Assembly: GCA_046299555.1 (NCBI GenBank)
Contig: JBKBHS010000001.1
Location: 1,488,001-1,552,000 of the forward strand
Direction of reading: 5' to 3'
Length of the DNA stretch: 64,000 bases
Source: CALKJP01 sp046299555
Lineage (GTDB): Bacteria; Bacteroidota; Bacteroidia; JACCXN01
The position numbers were made by a program, and so were the translations under genes. The notes beneath the pieces are model-generated. The model saw only the letters and a list, made by a program, of their open reading frames with translations, searched no databases and was not told where the DNA came from. Of the stretch, positions 26,651 to 36,238 are shown in pieces. The stretch's first letter is position 1; each line of letters starts with the position of its first letter.

Positions 26651-26722
26651 CGTGAAAATACAGAAGTATCAGGGTATTTGTTAATAACTTAAAGGAATGT
26701 TGATATTTTATAATTTATTCAT

Positions 26723-28678
26723 TTATTGACCTAACAATCGCCATGATTTTAAAATTATTTGTAAGTCGTTAATAATCTTATAATCTTTAGCATATAATTG
26801 ATTTAGTCGATAAATAGTTGTTTCATCAGGTAGAGATGATAGATAATCAACGGGGTTTAAAACACCTTCTTTAATTTTAGGTAATTCTTGTTTTTGATTT
26901 GTTTTTTTATAACCTACCCATGATTTTTTACCAATTAATACCCGAAAAATATTTTTTAATAGTCCTTTTCGGGTAGGGATAATTAGAATTAAAACAGGAG
27001 ATATGATAAATAAAACAAATGAAACAATGATATCTAACAATCGCTTGTTTCGCTTATTGGCTGCTTTATTAATGGAGTTAATATTTATAACATATAATTG
27101 ACCATTGGTGTTGATGGAGTTGCTGCCAATTATAAATAAACTTTCAGGAGGAGCAATTTTAAATTCAATATCTGTGTTTGAAATTCTGCTCATTTGTTCA
27201 ATTATGGTTTGAGCCGGAATATCTTTAGCGCAAAATATAACTTCATCAATTTGATAAATAGCTATTAATTCTATTAGTTGTGAAAAGTTACCTATGCTAT
27301 CTTCATATTTAGTTGATTGTTCATTTAAACCAATATGTCCGATAAATGATGTTTTAACATCGCTTAATCGAATAAAATCAAGAACTCTCAAATATTCTTC
27401 TCTGCTGCCAATAACTGCAATTCGTTTTTTTAAGTCAGTATCGAGTTCTACCAATTTATTATTTAGTAAATGTAAAATATAACGATAAGCAGGCAAAGCA
27501 AAAACAGACCATGCAGCACCTAATAAAACCATGGCTCTGGAAAAACGTAATGATTCAGGTAAAAGGGCATAGGCTACTAAAATTAAAATAGCACCGCTTA
27601 ATACTCCTCTAGTTACATTAATGGTTTTTACAGGTTTATCGTAGCCACCGTTGAGATAAATAGAAATTAACCAAACTACCACAAAAATTGGAAAGGCTAT
27701 GGATATAATTTTTTCATCAAAATGAAAATTTTCGTCTGCTCTTACTACATTTTCCCAATAATATTTTAAAAATAAAAGACCTCCAAAAATTACTAAAGCA
27801 TCTAAAGTTGGTAAAAATATTTGTTTTAAAAATCTGTTTAAAATGGCTATTCCGGCTCGCAAATAAATAGCTAAATTAATAAGGAAACTAAATATACTGG
27901 CATGCTTTTGCGAGAAATGTTTTTTCGCAAAAATGATCATTGCATTGTAGAAAACAAATACATAGTTGATACTGCTTTTTTTAGTGCTTTCTCCTTTGTA
28001 ATGAATAATGCGTGTTTCGGGAAAATAATAATTTTTAAAACCTCCTTTTATAATTCGGTAAGAAAGGTCTATATCTTCGCCATACATAAAAAAATCTTCA
28101 TCAAGTAGTCCTACTTTATCGAGTGCTTTTTTACGAAGTAGCATAAAAGCTCCTGATAATATTTCAACTTCATGAATTTTATTTTTATCTAAGTAGCCTA
28201 GATGATATTTACCAAAAAGTTTTGATTTTGGGAATAATGCCGATAAACCAAAAATTTTATAGAAAGCAACTAAAGGAGTGGGTAAGCCTCTTTTCGATTC
28301 GGGTAAAAAATTTCCTTTACCATCAATCATATACACACCTAAGCCTCCTGCCTCCGGATGTTCGTCCATAAATTGAATTATTTTTTTAAAAGTGTCTTCT
28401 TCTACAACGGTATCCGGATTAAGCAATAATTGATATTCGCCTTGTGCTATGCGTAATGCTTGATTATTAGCTTTTGAAAAACCAACATTTTCTTTGTTGG
28501 CAATAATTTTTACTTGTGGAAATTTTTCTCGTACCATTTCCACTGAATTATCTACGGAATTATTATCCACTACAAATACTTCAACATCCAAATTCTTAGC
28601 AGCATTCATAACAGAATGAAGACACTGCTCTAAAAAGTGTCGTACATTGTAATTAACTATAATAACGGATAGTTTCAA
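26723..28678 (-). CDS. GT2 glycosyltransferase fused to degenerate sugar-phosphotransferase domain
   Basis: A 651-residue two-part protein. Residues 1-230 are a rhamnosyltransferase-like GT2 domain (SVIIVNYNVRHFLEQCL, VDNNSVDNS, LLNPDTVVEEDT with its Asp motif, EDIDLSYRI). Residues about 245-440 hold six or so TM helices, and a CoA_binding_3-like Rossmann part follows (KKRIAVIGSREEYLRVLDFI, about 415-434). The tail begins like a WcaJ/CapM sugar-1-phosphate transferase (NKRLLDIIVSFVLFIISPVL) and keeps echoes of later blocks (VLIGKKSWVGYKK, IKEGVLNP), but the intervening catalytic Asp-Glu segment is missing. The tail may therefore be structural. The gene lies 1 bp after recR in the same orientation. 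Probably a surface-glycan enzyme. Confidence 0.8.
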   Translation of the reverse strand: MKLSVIIVNYNVRHFLEQCLHSVMNAAKNLDVEVFVVDNNSVDNSVEMVREKFPQVKIIANKENVGFSKANNQALRIAQGEYQLLLNPDTVVEEDTFKKIIQFMDEHPEAGGLGVYMIDGKGNFLPESKRGLPTPLVAFYKIFGLSALFPKSKLFGKYHLGYLDKNKIHEVEILSGAFMLLRKKALDKVGLLDEDFFMYGEDIDLSYRIIKGGFKNYYFPETRIIHYKGESTKKSSINYVFVFYNAMIIFAKKHFSQKHASIFSFLINLAIYLRAGIAILNRFLKQIFLPTLDALVIFGGLLFLKYYWENVVRADENFHFDEKIISIAFPIFVVVWLISIYLNGGYDKPVKTINVTRGVLSGAILILVAYALLPESLRFSRAMVLLGAAWSVFALPAYRYILHLLNNKLVELDTDLKKRIAVIGSREEYLRVLDFIRLSDVKTSFIGHIGLNEQSTKYEDSIGNFSQLIELIAIYQIDEVIFCAKDIPAQTIIEQMSRISNTDIEFKIAPPESLFIIGSNSINTNGQLYVININSINKAANKRNKRLLDIIVSFVLFIISPVLILIIPTRKGLLKNIFRVLIGKKSWVGYKKTNQKQELPKIKEGVLNPVDYLSSLPDETTIYRLNQLYAKDYKIINDLQIILKSWRLLGQ

Positions 28679-28679
28679 T

Positions 28680-29297
28680 TTATCGAATAAATGAATTTTC
28701 GTATGGTACGCGATTAATAATTGAACGACCTAATGTTACTTCATCTGTATATTCCAAATCATCGCCAATGGCAACCCCCCTTGCAATTACAGATGTTTTT
28801 ATATTGTAATCTTTTATGCGTTTGAAAATATAAAAATTGGTAGTATCACCTTCCATGGTTGCACTAAGAGCAAAAATCATTTCGTTTATGTTGCCGCTTG
28901 CAGCTTTTTGTATTAATGATTCGATATTGAGCTCATTGGGTCCAATGCCATTCATGGGAGAAATTACACCTCCCAAAACATGATACACCCCTTTGTATTG
29001 CATGGTGTTTTCAATGGCCATTACATCGCGAATGTCTTCAACTACGCATATAATGGAATGGTCTCGTTTGCTATCGGAACAAATTTCACAAATTTCTTTT
29101 TCTGAAATATTGTGGCAATTTTTGCAATATTTTATATTATTAATTAAATCAATAAAAGTGTTTGCAAAGTTATTTACATCTTGTTTGTTTTGCTTTAATA
29201 AATGCAAAACTAAGCGTAAAGCAGTACGCTTACCAATACCGGGTAATGTAGCAAATTGCTCAACGGCTGCTTCCAGAAGTTTTGATGGGAGATTCAA
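28680..29297 (-). CDS. recR: Recombination mediator RecR
   Basis: A 205-residue protein of normal RecR length, which with RecF/RecO loads RecA at gapped DNA. The helix-hairpin-helix LPGIGKRTALRLVLHLL lies near 18-34. The four-Cys zinc site CKNCHNISEKEICEIC spans about 57-72. The Toprim domain follows (IICVVEDIRDVMAIENT, then YHVLGGVISPMNGIGP). All family blocks are present. The downstream GT2-fusion gene begins 1 bp after its stop. Upstream is a divergent 114-bp spacer to a hydrolase gene. Confidence 0.95.
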   Translation of the reverse strand: MNLPSKLLEAAVEQFATLPGIGKRTALRLVLHLLKQNKQDVNNFANTFIDLINNIKYCKNCHNISEKEICEICSDSKRDHSIICVVEDIRDVMAIENTMQYKGVYHVLGGVISPMNGIGPNELNIESLIQKAASGNINEMIFALSATMEGDTTNFYIFKRIKDYNIKTSVIARGVAIGDDLEYTDEVTLGRSIINRVPYENSFIR

Positions 29298-29411
29298 TTT
29301 TTTAATGATTTAAAATTCGAAACTAAATTACACGTTGTGTATTTATTTAGCAATTTACACATTTGTAATATATAAACATATAATTGTTTATAGCGTTTAA
29401 TTTACAAAAAA

Positions 29412-30095
29412 ATGGAAAGTATTATTTTATTGCATGGTGCTATAGGTGCTAAAAATCAACTATTAAGCTTAGCTGAAATACTAAAAGTGCATATTGATGT
29501 ACATTTGATAGAATTTTCCGGTCATGGCAGTTCAAATAATTCTTGTGAATTTAGTATTCAAGAATTTTCTAATGATATAATAAATTATATAAGACTATTT
29601 CCAGATAAAAAATTTCATGTGTTTGGGTATAGTATGGGCGGATATGTTGCTTTATATACTGAATTGAAACATCCGGGCACATTTAGTTCGATATTTACAT
29701 ATGGAACTAAATTTAAATGGGATAAAGAAACAGCTGAAAAAGAAATCAAATTGCTTAATCCTGAAAAAATACAAGAAAAAATACCGGCATTTGCTAACGA
29801 ATTGGCTATAAGGCATGGAAAAGAAAATTGGAAAGATGTATTGCATAAAACAGCTCAAATGATGTTGAAGATGGGAGAGAATCCACCCTTAAATGACGAT
29901 GATTTTTCAAAAATAAAGATACCGGTAATTATTACTTGGGGCGATGCAGATAAAATGGTAAGTAAAGAAGAAAGCGTAAAAGTAAAAAATAGACTAAGCA
30001 ATGGCTTTTTTAAAAGCTATACCAATTGGCCTCATCCCATAGAAAAGTTAGATTATAAAGCATTGGCAAATGATATTGAGCGTTTTACAAAATAA
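29412..30095 (+). CDS. Alpha/beta hydrolase
   Basis: A 227-residue alpha/beta hydrolase fold enzyme. The oxyanion-loop HG is seen early (LLHGAIGAKNQLLSL). The nucleophile Ser74 sits in GYSMGG. The acid is Asp in WGDADKMV (about 178) and the base is His in NWPHPIEKL (about 208), so the triad is complete. No signal peptide, hence cytosolic. The substrate cannot be told from sequence; relatives include MenH-like and carboxylesterase proteins. The gene is divergent from recR and monocistronic by spacing. Confidence 0.85.
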   Translation: MESIILLHGAIGAKNQLLSLAEILKVHIDVHLIEFSGHGSSNNSCEFSIQEFSNDIINYIRLFPDKKFHVFGYSMGGYVALYTELKHPGTFSSIFTYGTKFKWDKETAEKEIKLLNPEKIQEKIPAFANELAIRHGKENWKDVLHKTAQMMLKMGENPPLNDDDFSKIKIPVIITWGDADKMVSKEESVKVKNRLSNGFFKSYTNWPHPIEKLDYKALANDIERFTK

Positions 30096-30160
30096 GGTTA
30101 TTCACAAATACTTGTTATCTACTAAAAAGCAGCTTTTATAATTCCTCAATAATATTATTC

Positions 30161-30168
30161 TATTTTTG
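30161..30168 (+). promoter_or_regulatory. -7 promoter motif
   Basis: TATTTTTG fits TANNTTTG, 17 bp before the GT2 start at 30186. Confidence 0.45.
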
Positions 30169-30185
30169 CTTAAAATTTTTGAAAT

Positions 30186-31283
30186 ATGTTACACGGAAAA
30201 AAAGTAGCTGTTGTAGTACCTTGCTACAACGAAGAAACTCAAATAGGTATGGTAATTGAAACCATGCCGGCATTTGTGGATAGAATTGTAATTGTAAATG
30301 ATAAATCGAAAGACCGAACTGCAGAAGTAGTTTTAGATTACATTGCAAAAGATAATAGCCCTAAAGTTGAAATTCTTCCTTTTCCTAACAGAGTGGTGCC
30401 CAACCGCTACAACGAAGCCGACCAGGTGGTTGAAAAAATGAATATGGAAGAAATAAAATATTATAAAAAGCAAGAAATAGCGAATAAAAATCCCAATACC
30501 GATAGAATTATTCTAATAAATCATTTAGAAAATGGAGGCGTGGGTGCAGCAATTTCAAGTGGATATAAATGGTGCAAAGATCATGAAATTGAATGTGTAG
30601 CGGTTATGGCAGGCGATGGTCAAATGGATCCAAGCGAGTTGGAAGATATTTGTACACCTGTAATTTTAGATGATGTAGATTATGTAAAAGGAAATCGTTT
30701 GCGCCATCCCAGTGCAAAATTTGTAATACCAAAAATTCGCTTTTTCGGCAATTCGGTATTATCTATGCTAACTAAAATTGCATCAGGTTATTGGAAAATT
30801 TCAGATACACAAACCGGTTATACAGCCATATCGTTACGAGCCTTAAATGCTATTAAAATATATGAAATATATCCAAGTTATGGCATGCCCAACGATTTAT
30901 TGGTAAAATTAAATATTGCCGGCTGTAGTTTAAAAGAAATTACCATTAAGCCTGTATATAGAGTTGGCGAACAAAGTAAAATGAAAGTAGGTCGCGTTAT
31001 TAGAAGAGTATCATGGTTATTACTGAAATTATTTTTCCATCGTTTGTGGACAAAATACTTTTTCCGTGATTTTCATCCATTGTTCTTGTTGTACAACTTG
31101 TCTTTTGTGTTGGGTATATTTTGCATACCATATTTCTTAAAAATTGCAAAGGCATTTATATTAGGTCAAACATTATCGTATGAGCCTATTTTAGCATTTT
31201 TCTTCTTATTTTCAAGCGCATTTCAGTCTTTGTTTTTTGCCATGTGGATGGATATTCAGGATAATGAGCGTTTGTATAAGTAA
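30186..31283 (+). CDS. GT2 glycosyltransferase with C-terminal membrane segments
   Basis: A 365-residue dolichyl-phosphate-mannose-synthase-like GT2 enzyme. The GT-A domain begins VAVVVPCYNEETQIG. NDKSKDRT is the nucleotide loop, and AGDGQMDPSELE (about 141-152) holds the DxQ/DxD-type metal site. SDTQTGYTAISLRAL resembles the acceptor loop of relatives. Compared with plain DPM1 proteins it has an insert of about 45 residues at 70-115. Two hydrophobic segments lie near 295-320 and 333-356. It likely charges a polyprenyl phosphate for the membrane glycosyltransferases downstream. Its stop overlaps the next start by one base. Confidence 0.85.
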   Translation: MLHGKKVAVVVPCYNEETQIGMVIETMPAFVDRIVIVNDKSKDRTAEVVLDYIAKDNSPKVEILPFPNRVVPNRYNEADQVVEKMNMEEIKYYKKQEIANKNPNTDRIILINHLENGGVGAAISSGYKWCKDHEIECVAVMAGDGQMDPSELEDICTPVILDDVDYVKGNRLRHPSAKFVIPKIRFFGNSVLSMLTKIASGYWKISDTQTGYTAISLRALNAIKIYEIYPSYGMPNDLLVKLNIAGCSLKEITIKPVYRVGEQSKMKVGRVIRRVSWLLLKLFFHRLWTKYFFRDFHPLFLLYNLSFVLGIFCIPYFLKIAKAFILGQTLSYEPILAFFFLFSSAFQSLFFAMWMDIQDNERLYK

Positions 31284-31693
31284 TGACAAAAAATGTAATT
31301 CTTCTTTTTGATGGTGAATGCAACTTGTGCAATGGCACGGTTCAATTTGTCATTAAAAGAGATAAAAAAGCTATTATAAAGTTTGCTTCGCTTCAGTCTG
31401 AGATTGGAAAGCAATTAATGCAAAAATTTAATATTCCAACAGAGTATATAGATTCTATTATTTTGGTAGAAAACAATAAGGTATTTTATAAATCAACTGC
31501 CGCATTGCGATTAAGCAAAAAAATGGATGGATTATGGCCATTGATTTATGTATTTATTATCATTCCTGCATTTATCAGAAATTTTGTATATGATTTTATA
31601 GCCCGCAATCGTATAAAGTGGTTTGGAAAAGCGGATAGCTGCTGGGTAATGACTCTGGAGTTGAGAGAAAGGTTTATTGAAAAATATTATTAA
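31283..31693 (+). CDS. DCC-family thiol-disulfide oxidoreductase-like protein (DUF393)
   Basis: A 136-residue DUF393 protein, named for its Asp-Cys-Cys pattern: LFDGECNLCNGTVQFVIKRD, with Cys13 and Cys16. The fold is predicted thioredoxin-like. Other family marks are IKFASLQSEIG and STAALRL. It overlaps the GT2 gene by one base, so the two are translationally coupled. The partner in redox chemistry is unknown. Confidence 0.88.
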   Translation: MTKNVILLFDGECNLCNGTVQFVIKRDKKAIIKFASLQSEIGKQLMQKFNIPTEYIDSIILVENNKVFYKSTAALRLSKKMDGLWPLIYVFIIIPAFIRNFVYDFIARNRIKWFGKADSCWVMTLELRERFIEKYY

Positions 31694-31749
31694 CAAAACT
31701 TTCTAAATATTATCATTATAGCATAGTTTTTAAGTCTTAGGACTATTGT

Positions 31750-31757
31750 TAACTTTG
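31750..31757 (+). promoter_or_regulatory. -7 promoter motif
   Basis: TAACTTTG fits TANNTTTG, 22 bp before the amidotransferase start at 31780. Confidence 0.45.
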
Positions 31758-31779
31758 CTCGAAACTTTATACATATAAT

Positions 31780-33825
31780 ATGTGTGGAATATTTGGCTTA
31801 ATAGCTAATCCTTCTTCAGGACTTACTCAAAGCAAGAGCAACGAAATTATTAAGAAACTTTTTATTCTTTCCGAGTCAAGAGGAAAAGAATCTGCTGGTA
31901 TTGCAGTTAAAAATACAGCTGACAAAAAAATACAGGTAGTAAAACATTCTATTCCTGCTTCGCAATTGGTAAGAAGCGAAGAGTATAAAAAGTTTATTCA
32001 AAATACGCTACAATCAGCATTTGATAGCAATAAAAAAATAAGCCATCCATTTGCGGTAATAGCACATGCACGTTTGGTAACCAATGGCTCGCAGGAAAAT
32101 AATAATAACAATCAGCCTGTAATTAAATCCGGTTCGGTTGCCGTACACAATGGCATAATTACTAACGTTGATGAATTGTGGCAAAAATATCAGCATTTAG
32201 GTAGAGAGTTTGAAGTAGATACCGAAATATTCATTGCCATTATTAAGCATTACATAGCTTCCGGAAAATCAATAATTGATGCTGTTCAATTAGCCTATCA
32301 GGAAATTAAAGGAACAGCAAGCACCGCCATTTTATTTAGCGAGTTTAATAAAGTTATTTTAGCAAGCAACAATGCTTCTTTGTATTATGCATATAATAAT
32401 GAAAAAGGAATATTAATATTTGCTTCTGAAAATTATATTTTACAAACCGCTATTAACGAATTAAATTTAAAAGCAGAATATGGTTTATCCGATTCAATAT
32501 GGTCTGAACCATTCAGCGGTAAAATAATTGATATAGAGTCATTTCATATTGAAAAGTTTAAACTTAAAGCATGTAATAATGCTCCGGTCGATGTTCAAAC
32601 ATCAATTAAAGACGAAATTATCAATCACTCTCCTGATAAACCGGTAGATTTAGAGGAAGCCAAACGTCAGTTAGAATATTTAAAAGATTCGCCATTACGT
32701 AAATTATTGCAGTTTAATATTGATGCTATCAGTAAATTAAAGCGTTGTACTAAATGTTTGTTACCTGAAACATTTCCTTTTATACAATACGATTCTCAAG
32801 GAGTTTGCAATTACTGTCATAAATATATTGTAAAAAAACAAGGAGCAAGAGAGCAAGAATTTAAGGAATTAATGAAGCAGTATAGAAGTAAAGATGGCAA
32901 ACCGGATTGTATTATCCCATTTAGTGGTGGTAGAGATAGTAGTTACGGATTACATTACATTGTAAACGAATTAGAGTTACATCCCATTACCTATACTTAC
33001 GATTGGGGAATGGTAACAGATTTAGCAAGAAGAAATATTGCCAGAGTTTGTGGAAAATTGGGGATAGAAAATATAATAGTATCAGCAGATATTCATATGA
33101 AACGAAAAAATATACGTATGAATGTCGAAGCTTGGCTTAAAAAGCCACAATTAGGGATGATTCCTTTGTTTATGGCTGGTGATAAACAGTTTTTTTATTA
33201 TGTAAATCAAATTAAAAAACAAACAGGAATAAAGCTTGATATCTGGAGTACCAATATTTTAGAAAATACTGATTTTAAAGTTGGCTTTTGTGGTATATCT
33301 CCAAATTTTGATAAAACACGCCCCGATTATTTACCATTTTCCAGCAAAGTAGGTTTGGCATGGTATTATGCAAAAAACTTTTTAACTAACCCTGCTTATT
33401 TGAATTCATCAATTTTTGATACTTTATCTTCATTTTATTCATATTATGCGGAACCAAGAATCCATTTTTACCAATTGTTTGATTGGATTAAATGGGACGA
33501 GAAAAAAATTGAAAAAACTTTATTTGAAGAATATGATTGGGAAGTATCTCCAGATACTACTACTACTTGGCGAATAGGCGATGGTACAGCTGCATTTTAT
33601 AATTACATTTATTACACTGTGGCAGGATTCAGTGAGTTCGATACATTTAGAAGTAATCAAATTCGCGAAGGATTAATTACCCGCGAAGAAGGTTTAAAAT
33701 ACATTAATCAGGAAAATCGCCCACGCTTCGAAAGTATGAAATGGTATTTCAACACCATTGGTGTTGATTTTGAAAAAGCAGTAAAAGTGGTAAATGCTAT
33801 TCCTAAAATGTATAGGATGGATTAG
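31780..33825 (+). CDS. Class II glutamine amidotransferase fused to N-acetyl-sugar amidotransferase
   Basis: A 681-residue fusion. Residues 1 to about 265 are a class II (Ntn-type) glutaminase: Cys2 of MCGIFG is the nucleophile, with SRGKESAGIA (33-42) and VAVHNGIITN (120-129) typical of GlmS/PurF/AsnB. Residues about 320-681 are a WbpG/PseA-type ATP-dependent sugar amidotransferase: two CxxC pairs (323-326 and 343-346) likely bind zinc, and SGGRDSS (382-388) is the PP-loop. WbpG-type enzymes usually take ammonia from a separate HisH-like class I glutaminase, so here the ammonia source appears built in. The likely product is an amidino or amide sugar for a surface polysaccharide. It has its own promoter motif 22 bp upstream. 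Confidence 0.87.
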   Translation: MCGIFGLIANPSSGLTQSKSNEIIKKLFILSESRGKESAGIAVKNTADKKIQVVKHSIPASQLVRSEEYKKFIQNTLQSAFDSNKKISHPFAVIAHARLVTNGSQENNNNNQPVIKSGSVAVHNGIITNVDELWQKYQHLGREFEVDTEIFIAIIKHYIASGKSIIDAVQLAYQEIKGTASTAILFSEFNKVILASNNASLYYAYNNEKGILIFASENYILQTAINELNLKAEYGLSDSIWSEPFSGKIIDIESFHIEKFKLKACNNAPVDVQTSIKDEIINHSPDKPVDLEEAKRQLEYLKDSPLRKLLQFNIDAISKLKRCTKCLLPETFPFIQYDSQGVCNYCHKYIVKKQGAREQEFKELMKQYRSKDGKPDCIIPFSGGRDSSYGLHYIVNELELHPITYTYDWGMVTDLARRNIARVCGKLGIENIIVSADIHMKRKNIRMNVEAWLKKPQLGMIPLFMAGDKQFFYYVNQIKKQTGIKLDIWSTNILENTDFKVGFCGISPNFDKTRPDYLPFSSKVGLAWYYAKNFLTNPAYLNSSIFDTLSSFYSYYAEPRIHFYQLFDWIKWDEKKIEKTLFEEYDWEVSPDTTTTWRIGDGTAAFYNYIYYTVAGFSEFDTFRSNQIREGLITREEGLKYINQENRPRFESMKWYFNTIGVDFEKAVKVVNAIPKMYRMD

Positions 33826-34043
33826 ATATTTAGTTATCTAGCAAATAGCCATTAGTTGATTGGGTAACTTGATGATTTGTTTCTGTGATTCTTTGAGAAA
33901 AACTTTGTGTTCTCTGAGGTTTAATACAGAAGACATAAGTTAGAATATGTAAAGATGATAAAATAAGTTTGTGATTTAAGAATTAAGAATTTTAGAAATA
34001 AGAATTTGCAATCTTTAATTTGCAATTTTTTAATATTTAACCA

Positions 34044-35180
34044 GTGATAAGCGCTTTTTTTGTATTTCTATTATTGTTTGTTTTAACCAATGGAGTTTTT
34101 TCATTAGCGGTATCATTATGCTTATTTAGGTTTGACAAAGAGCAAATAATAGCACCATTTCAAAAATTAGTATTCTCATTAGCCTTGGGTCCATTTTTTA
34201 CTTCACTATTATTGTATTATTTACTTTGGTTAGTTCCGGGTTTAGCTCCCATATTTTATGTTAGTGTTATAACACTGTTTTTTATTGTATTAGCTTTAAT
34301 AAATATTAAGTATTTACCTTCCTTAATTTCAGCAATTCAAACACGATTTCATTTTATAAACAGAACAAGCGAAAATGATAAAAACAAATTTTTGCTCGAT
34401 TTAAAATTTATAAAATTATACAGTTCAGACTATACACTAAATTATTTTAATATCATCACATTTATAGTATTAATAATACTTTTATGGAAATGGATGTGGC
34501 GATTAATTTCCGAACCAATTATAGGGCATGATATGCTGGAATATGCCATACAGGCAAAGTACTTTGCACTGCATCGTTTAATTGAATATGTTGAAAATCG
34601 ATACCATCCCGAAACAGAATTTTTTTATGTAGGATTGCATGGTTTTTCATTTCCGCTTTTAGGTTCATGGGAAGTATTGTTTTCTGAATTGTTTGGTAAA
34701 ACAGAAAACGATTATTATTTTAAAAGTATTACAGGCTATTATAGTTTCTTAATCTTTTTTACACAGTTTTTTTGGTTAAAACGTGTGAATATATGGCTTG
34801 CAACCGTTGCATCCATTGCTTTGTTTTTTACTTATGGTTTCTTTATAACGATAACCGAATATCACATTGATAGCTATCGTATTTTTATGATTATTGCAGC
34901 ATTAATTTCGCTGGCTTATGCTATTAATTATCATTCTGGTTTAACTTTAGTTTTGTTGGGAATATTTGCAGGAGCTCAGGCTTTCATTCATTCATTTGGA
35001 GTTTTTGTATCGGTATTTATTGTAATAGCTTTTTTCCTTTTTTATAAAAGTACCTGGCAGAAAAAAATTATACATACGCTTTTAATTACAGCAATTATAA
35101 TGTTGATGGGAGGAATCCACTATGTAATGGATGTGTTGTTTGGAACAGGTTGGATTTTTCAGGAAATTAAATATTACTAA
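34044..35180 (+). CDS. Multi-pass membrane protein, GT-C-like, N-terminal half
   Basis: A 378-residue very hydrophobic protein with about nine TM segments. It starts with GTG. The loop region EPIIGHDMLEYAIQAKYFAL (about 157-176), after a TM, resembles the acidic first loop of GT-C enzymes. It ends 5 bp before a second membrane protein in another frame. The two together have the size and topology of one GT-C glycosyltransferase of about 730 residues. It is either a split enzyme or a true two-gene pair. No ATG alternative is evident near the start. Probable role: surface-glycan assembly, judged by neighbours. Confidence 0.65.
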   Translation: MISAFFVFLLLFVLTNGVFSLAVSLCLFRFDKEQIIAPFQKLVFSLALGPFFTSLLLYYLLWLVPGLAPIFYVSVITLFFIVLALINIKYLPSLISAIQTRFHFINRTSENDKNKFLLDLKFIKLYSSDYTLNYFNIITFIVLIILLWKWMWRLISEPIIGHDMLEYAIQAKYFALHRLIEYVENRYHPETEFFYVGLHGFSFPLLGSWEVLFSELFGKTENDYYFKSITGYYSFLIFFTQFFWLKRVNIWLATVASIALFFTYGFFITITEYHIDSYRIFMIIAALISLAYAINYHSGLTLVLLGIFAGAQAFIHSFGVFVSVFIVIAFFLFYKSTWQKKIIHTLLITAIIMLMGGIHYVMDVLFGTGWIFQEIKYY

Positions 35181-35185
35181 ATGCA

Positions 35186-36238
35186 ATGAGTAATAAAGTA
35201 AAATTATATCTGTACATTATTTTATCGCTGGCATTTATCTGTCTGGTTTATTTTTTTCAGGCACAAGTAGATGAAACTGTAACAGATGTAAATTTAATAC
35301 ACCGTAGAATTGAAACCCCGATTAAATTTTGGATGAATGGCTATCTTGGCCATTTCTTCAATTTTAAGTATTTAGGAAGCATTAACTGGTTGTTGATTCC
35401 GCTTGCCTTATTTGCCTTTTTAAAATTAAAATACTTTAATCAAGAATGGAAAAAATCATTGGCGGTAGCCTATATATTAGCTTTGATTTTAATTTCAGTT
35501 AAAGGATATTTTAATGCCCGTTATCAGCTCACTTTATTACCTATAACACTTTCAGCCTTATTATATTTTTTGTGGTTATACCTCGAACATCAGGATTTAC
35601 ATACTTTTAAAAAGTTTGTATTAATACTTATTGTTGGATTAGTATTTAGCAACGATGTTTTTGGATTGTTGTTTCTTAGAGAAAGCTCACAAAGTATTTT
35701 GCAACAAGATAGACAAGGATTGGTAGAACGCCTGGTAAATTATATAGACAGCCTACCCGCAAAAATTGCTTATTTAGAAAAGAAAAGTAAAACTCCGGCT
35801 TATCCCGTAATAGATTTTATTCGCAAAGAAATACCAGATGATAAACATTTTTTAGTAAATAATTTACCCATGCTTTATTATTACACTAACAAAAAAGGTA
35901 TTTACTATTGGTGTGGAGACGACACATATTATACACAAAATGGTCGAAAGCGATTAATGGAAAACAGAAGCATTGATGAAATGATGCTGTTTATAAAAGA
36001 CTCATTGCATTGCGATTACTTACTTTCTACACCGGGTTATAATAAGTATGATCCAAAATTTGAAGAATTTACCAAAGCTTATTGTAAACCAATATTTTTA
36101 GATTTAGGAGAGTTTGCAGTGTATGAAATAACTCGTGAAAAAGGTGAGTATAGCATAGAGCCAATGGCAAAAGTATTATCAAAACGATTAAGCAAAGGTG
36201 TTCCACCATTTTATGTAACTCCGCAAGATGTTGAATAA
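35186..36238 (+). CDS. Multi-pass membrane protein, GT-C-like, C-terminal half
   Basis: A 350-residue protein with five to six TM segments in the first 160 residues, including KGYFNARYQLTLLPITLSAL, which resembles the C-terminal membrane part of GT-C glycosyltransferases. A soluble domain of about 180 residues follows (DDKHFLVNNLPMLYYYTNKK, then STPGYNKYDPKFEEF), of the kind that reads as a periplasmic lid. It starts 5 bp after the preceding gene and ends overlapping the flippase gene by 11 bp. It may be one functional unit with the preceding gene. An in-frame stop just before its start argues against a simple single-base frameshift. Confidence 0.65.
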   Translation: MSNKVKLYLYIILSLAFICLVYFFQAQVDETVTDVNLIHRRIETPIKFWMNGYLGHFFNFKYLGSINWLLIPLALFAFLKLKYFNQEWKKSLAVAYILALILISVKGYFNARYQLTLLPITLSALLYFLWLYLEHQDLHTFKKFVLILIVGLVFSNDVFGLLFLRESSQSILQQDRQGLVERLVNYIDSLPAKIAYLEKKSKTPAYPVIDFIRKEIPDDKHFLVNNLPMLYYYTNKKGIYYWCGDDTYYTQNGRKRLMENRSIDEMMLFIKDSLHCDYLLSTPGYNKYDPKFEEFTKAYCKPIFLDLGEFAVYEITREKGEYSIEPMAKVLSKRLSKGVPPFYVTPQDVE

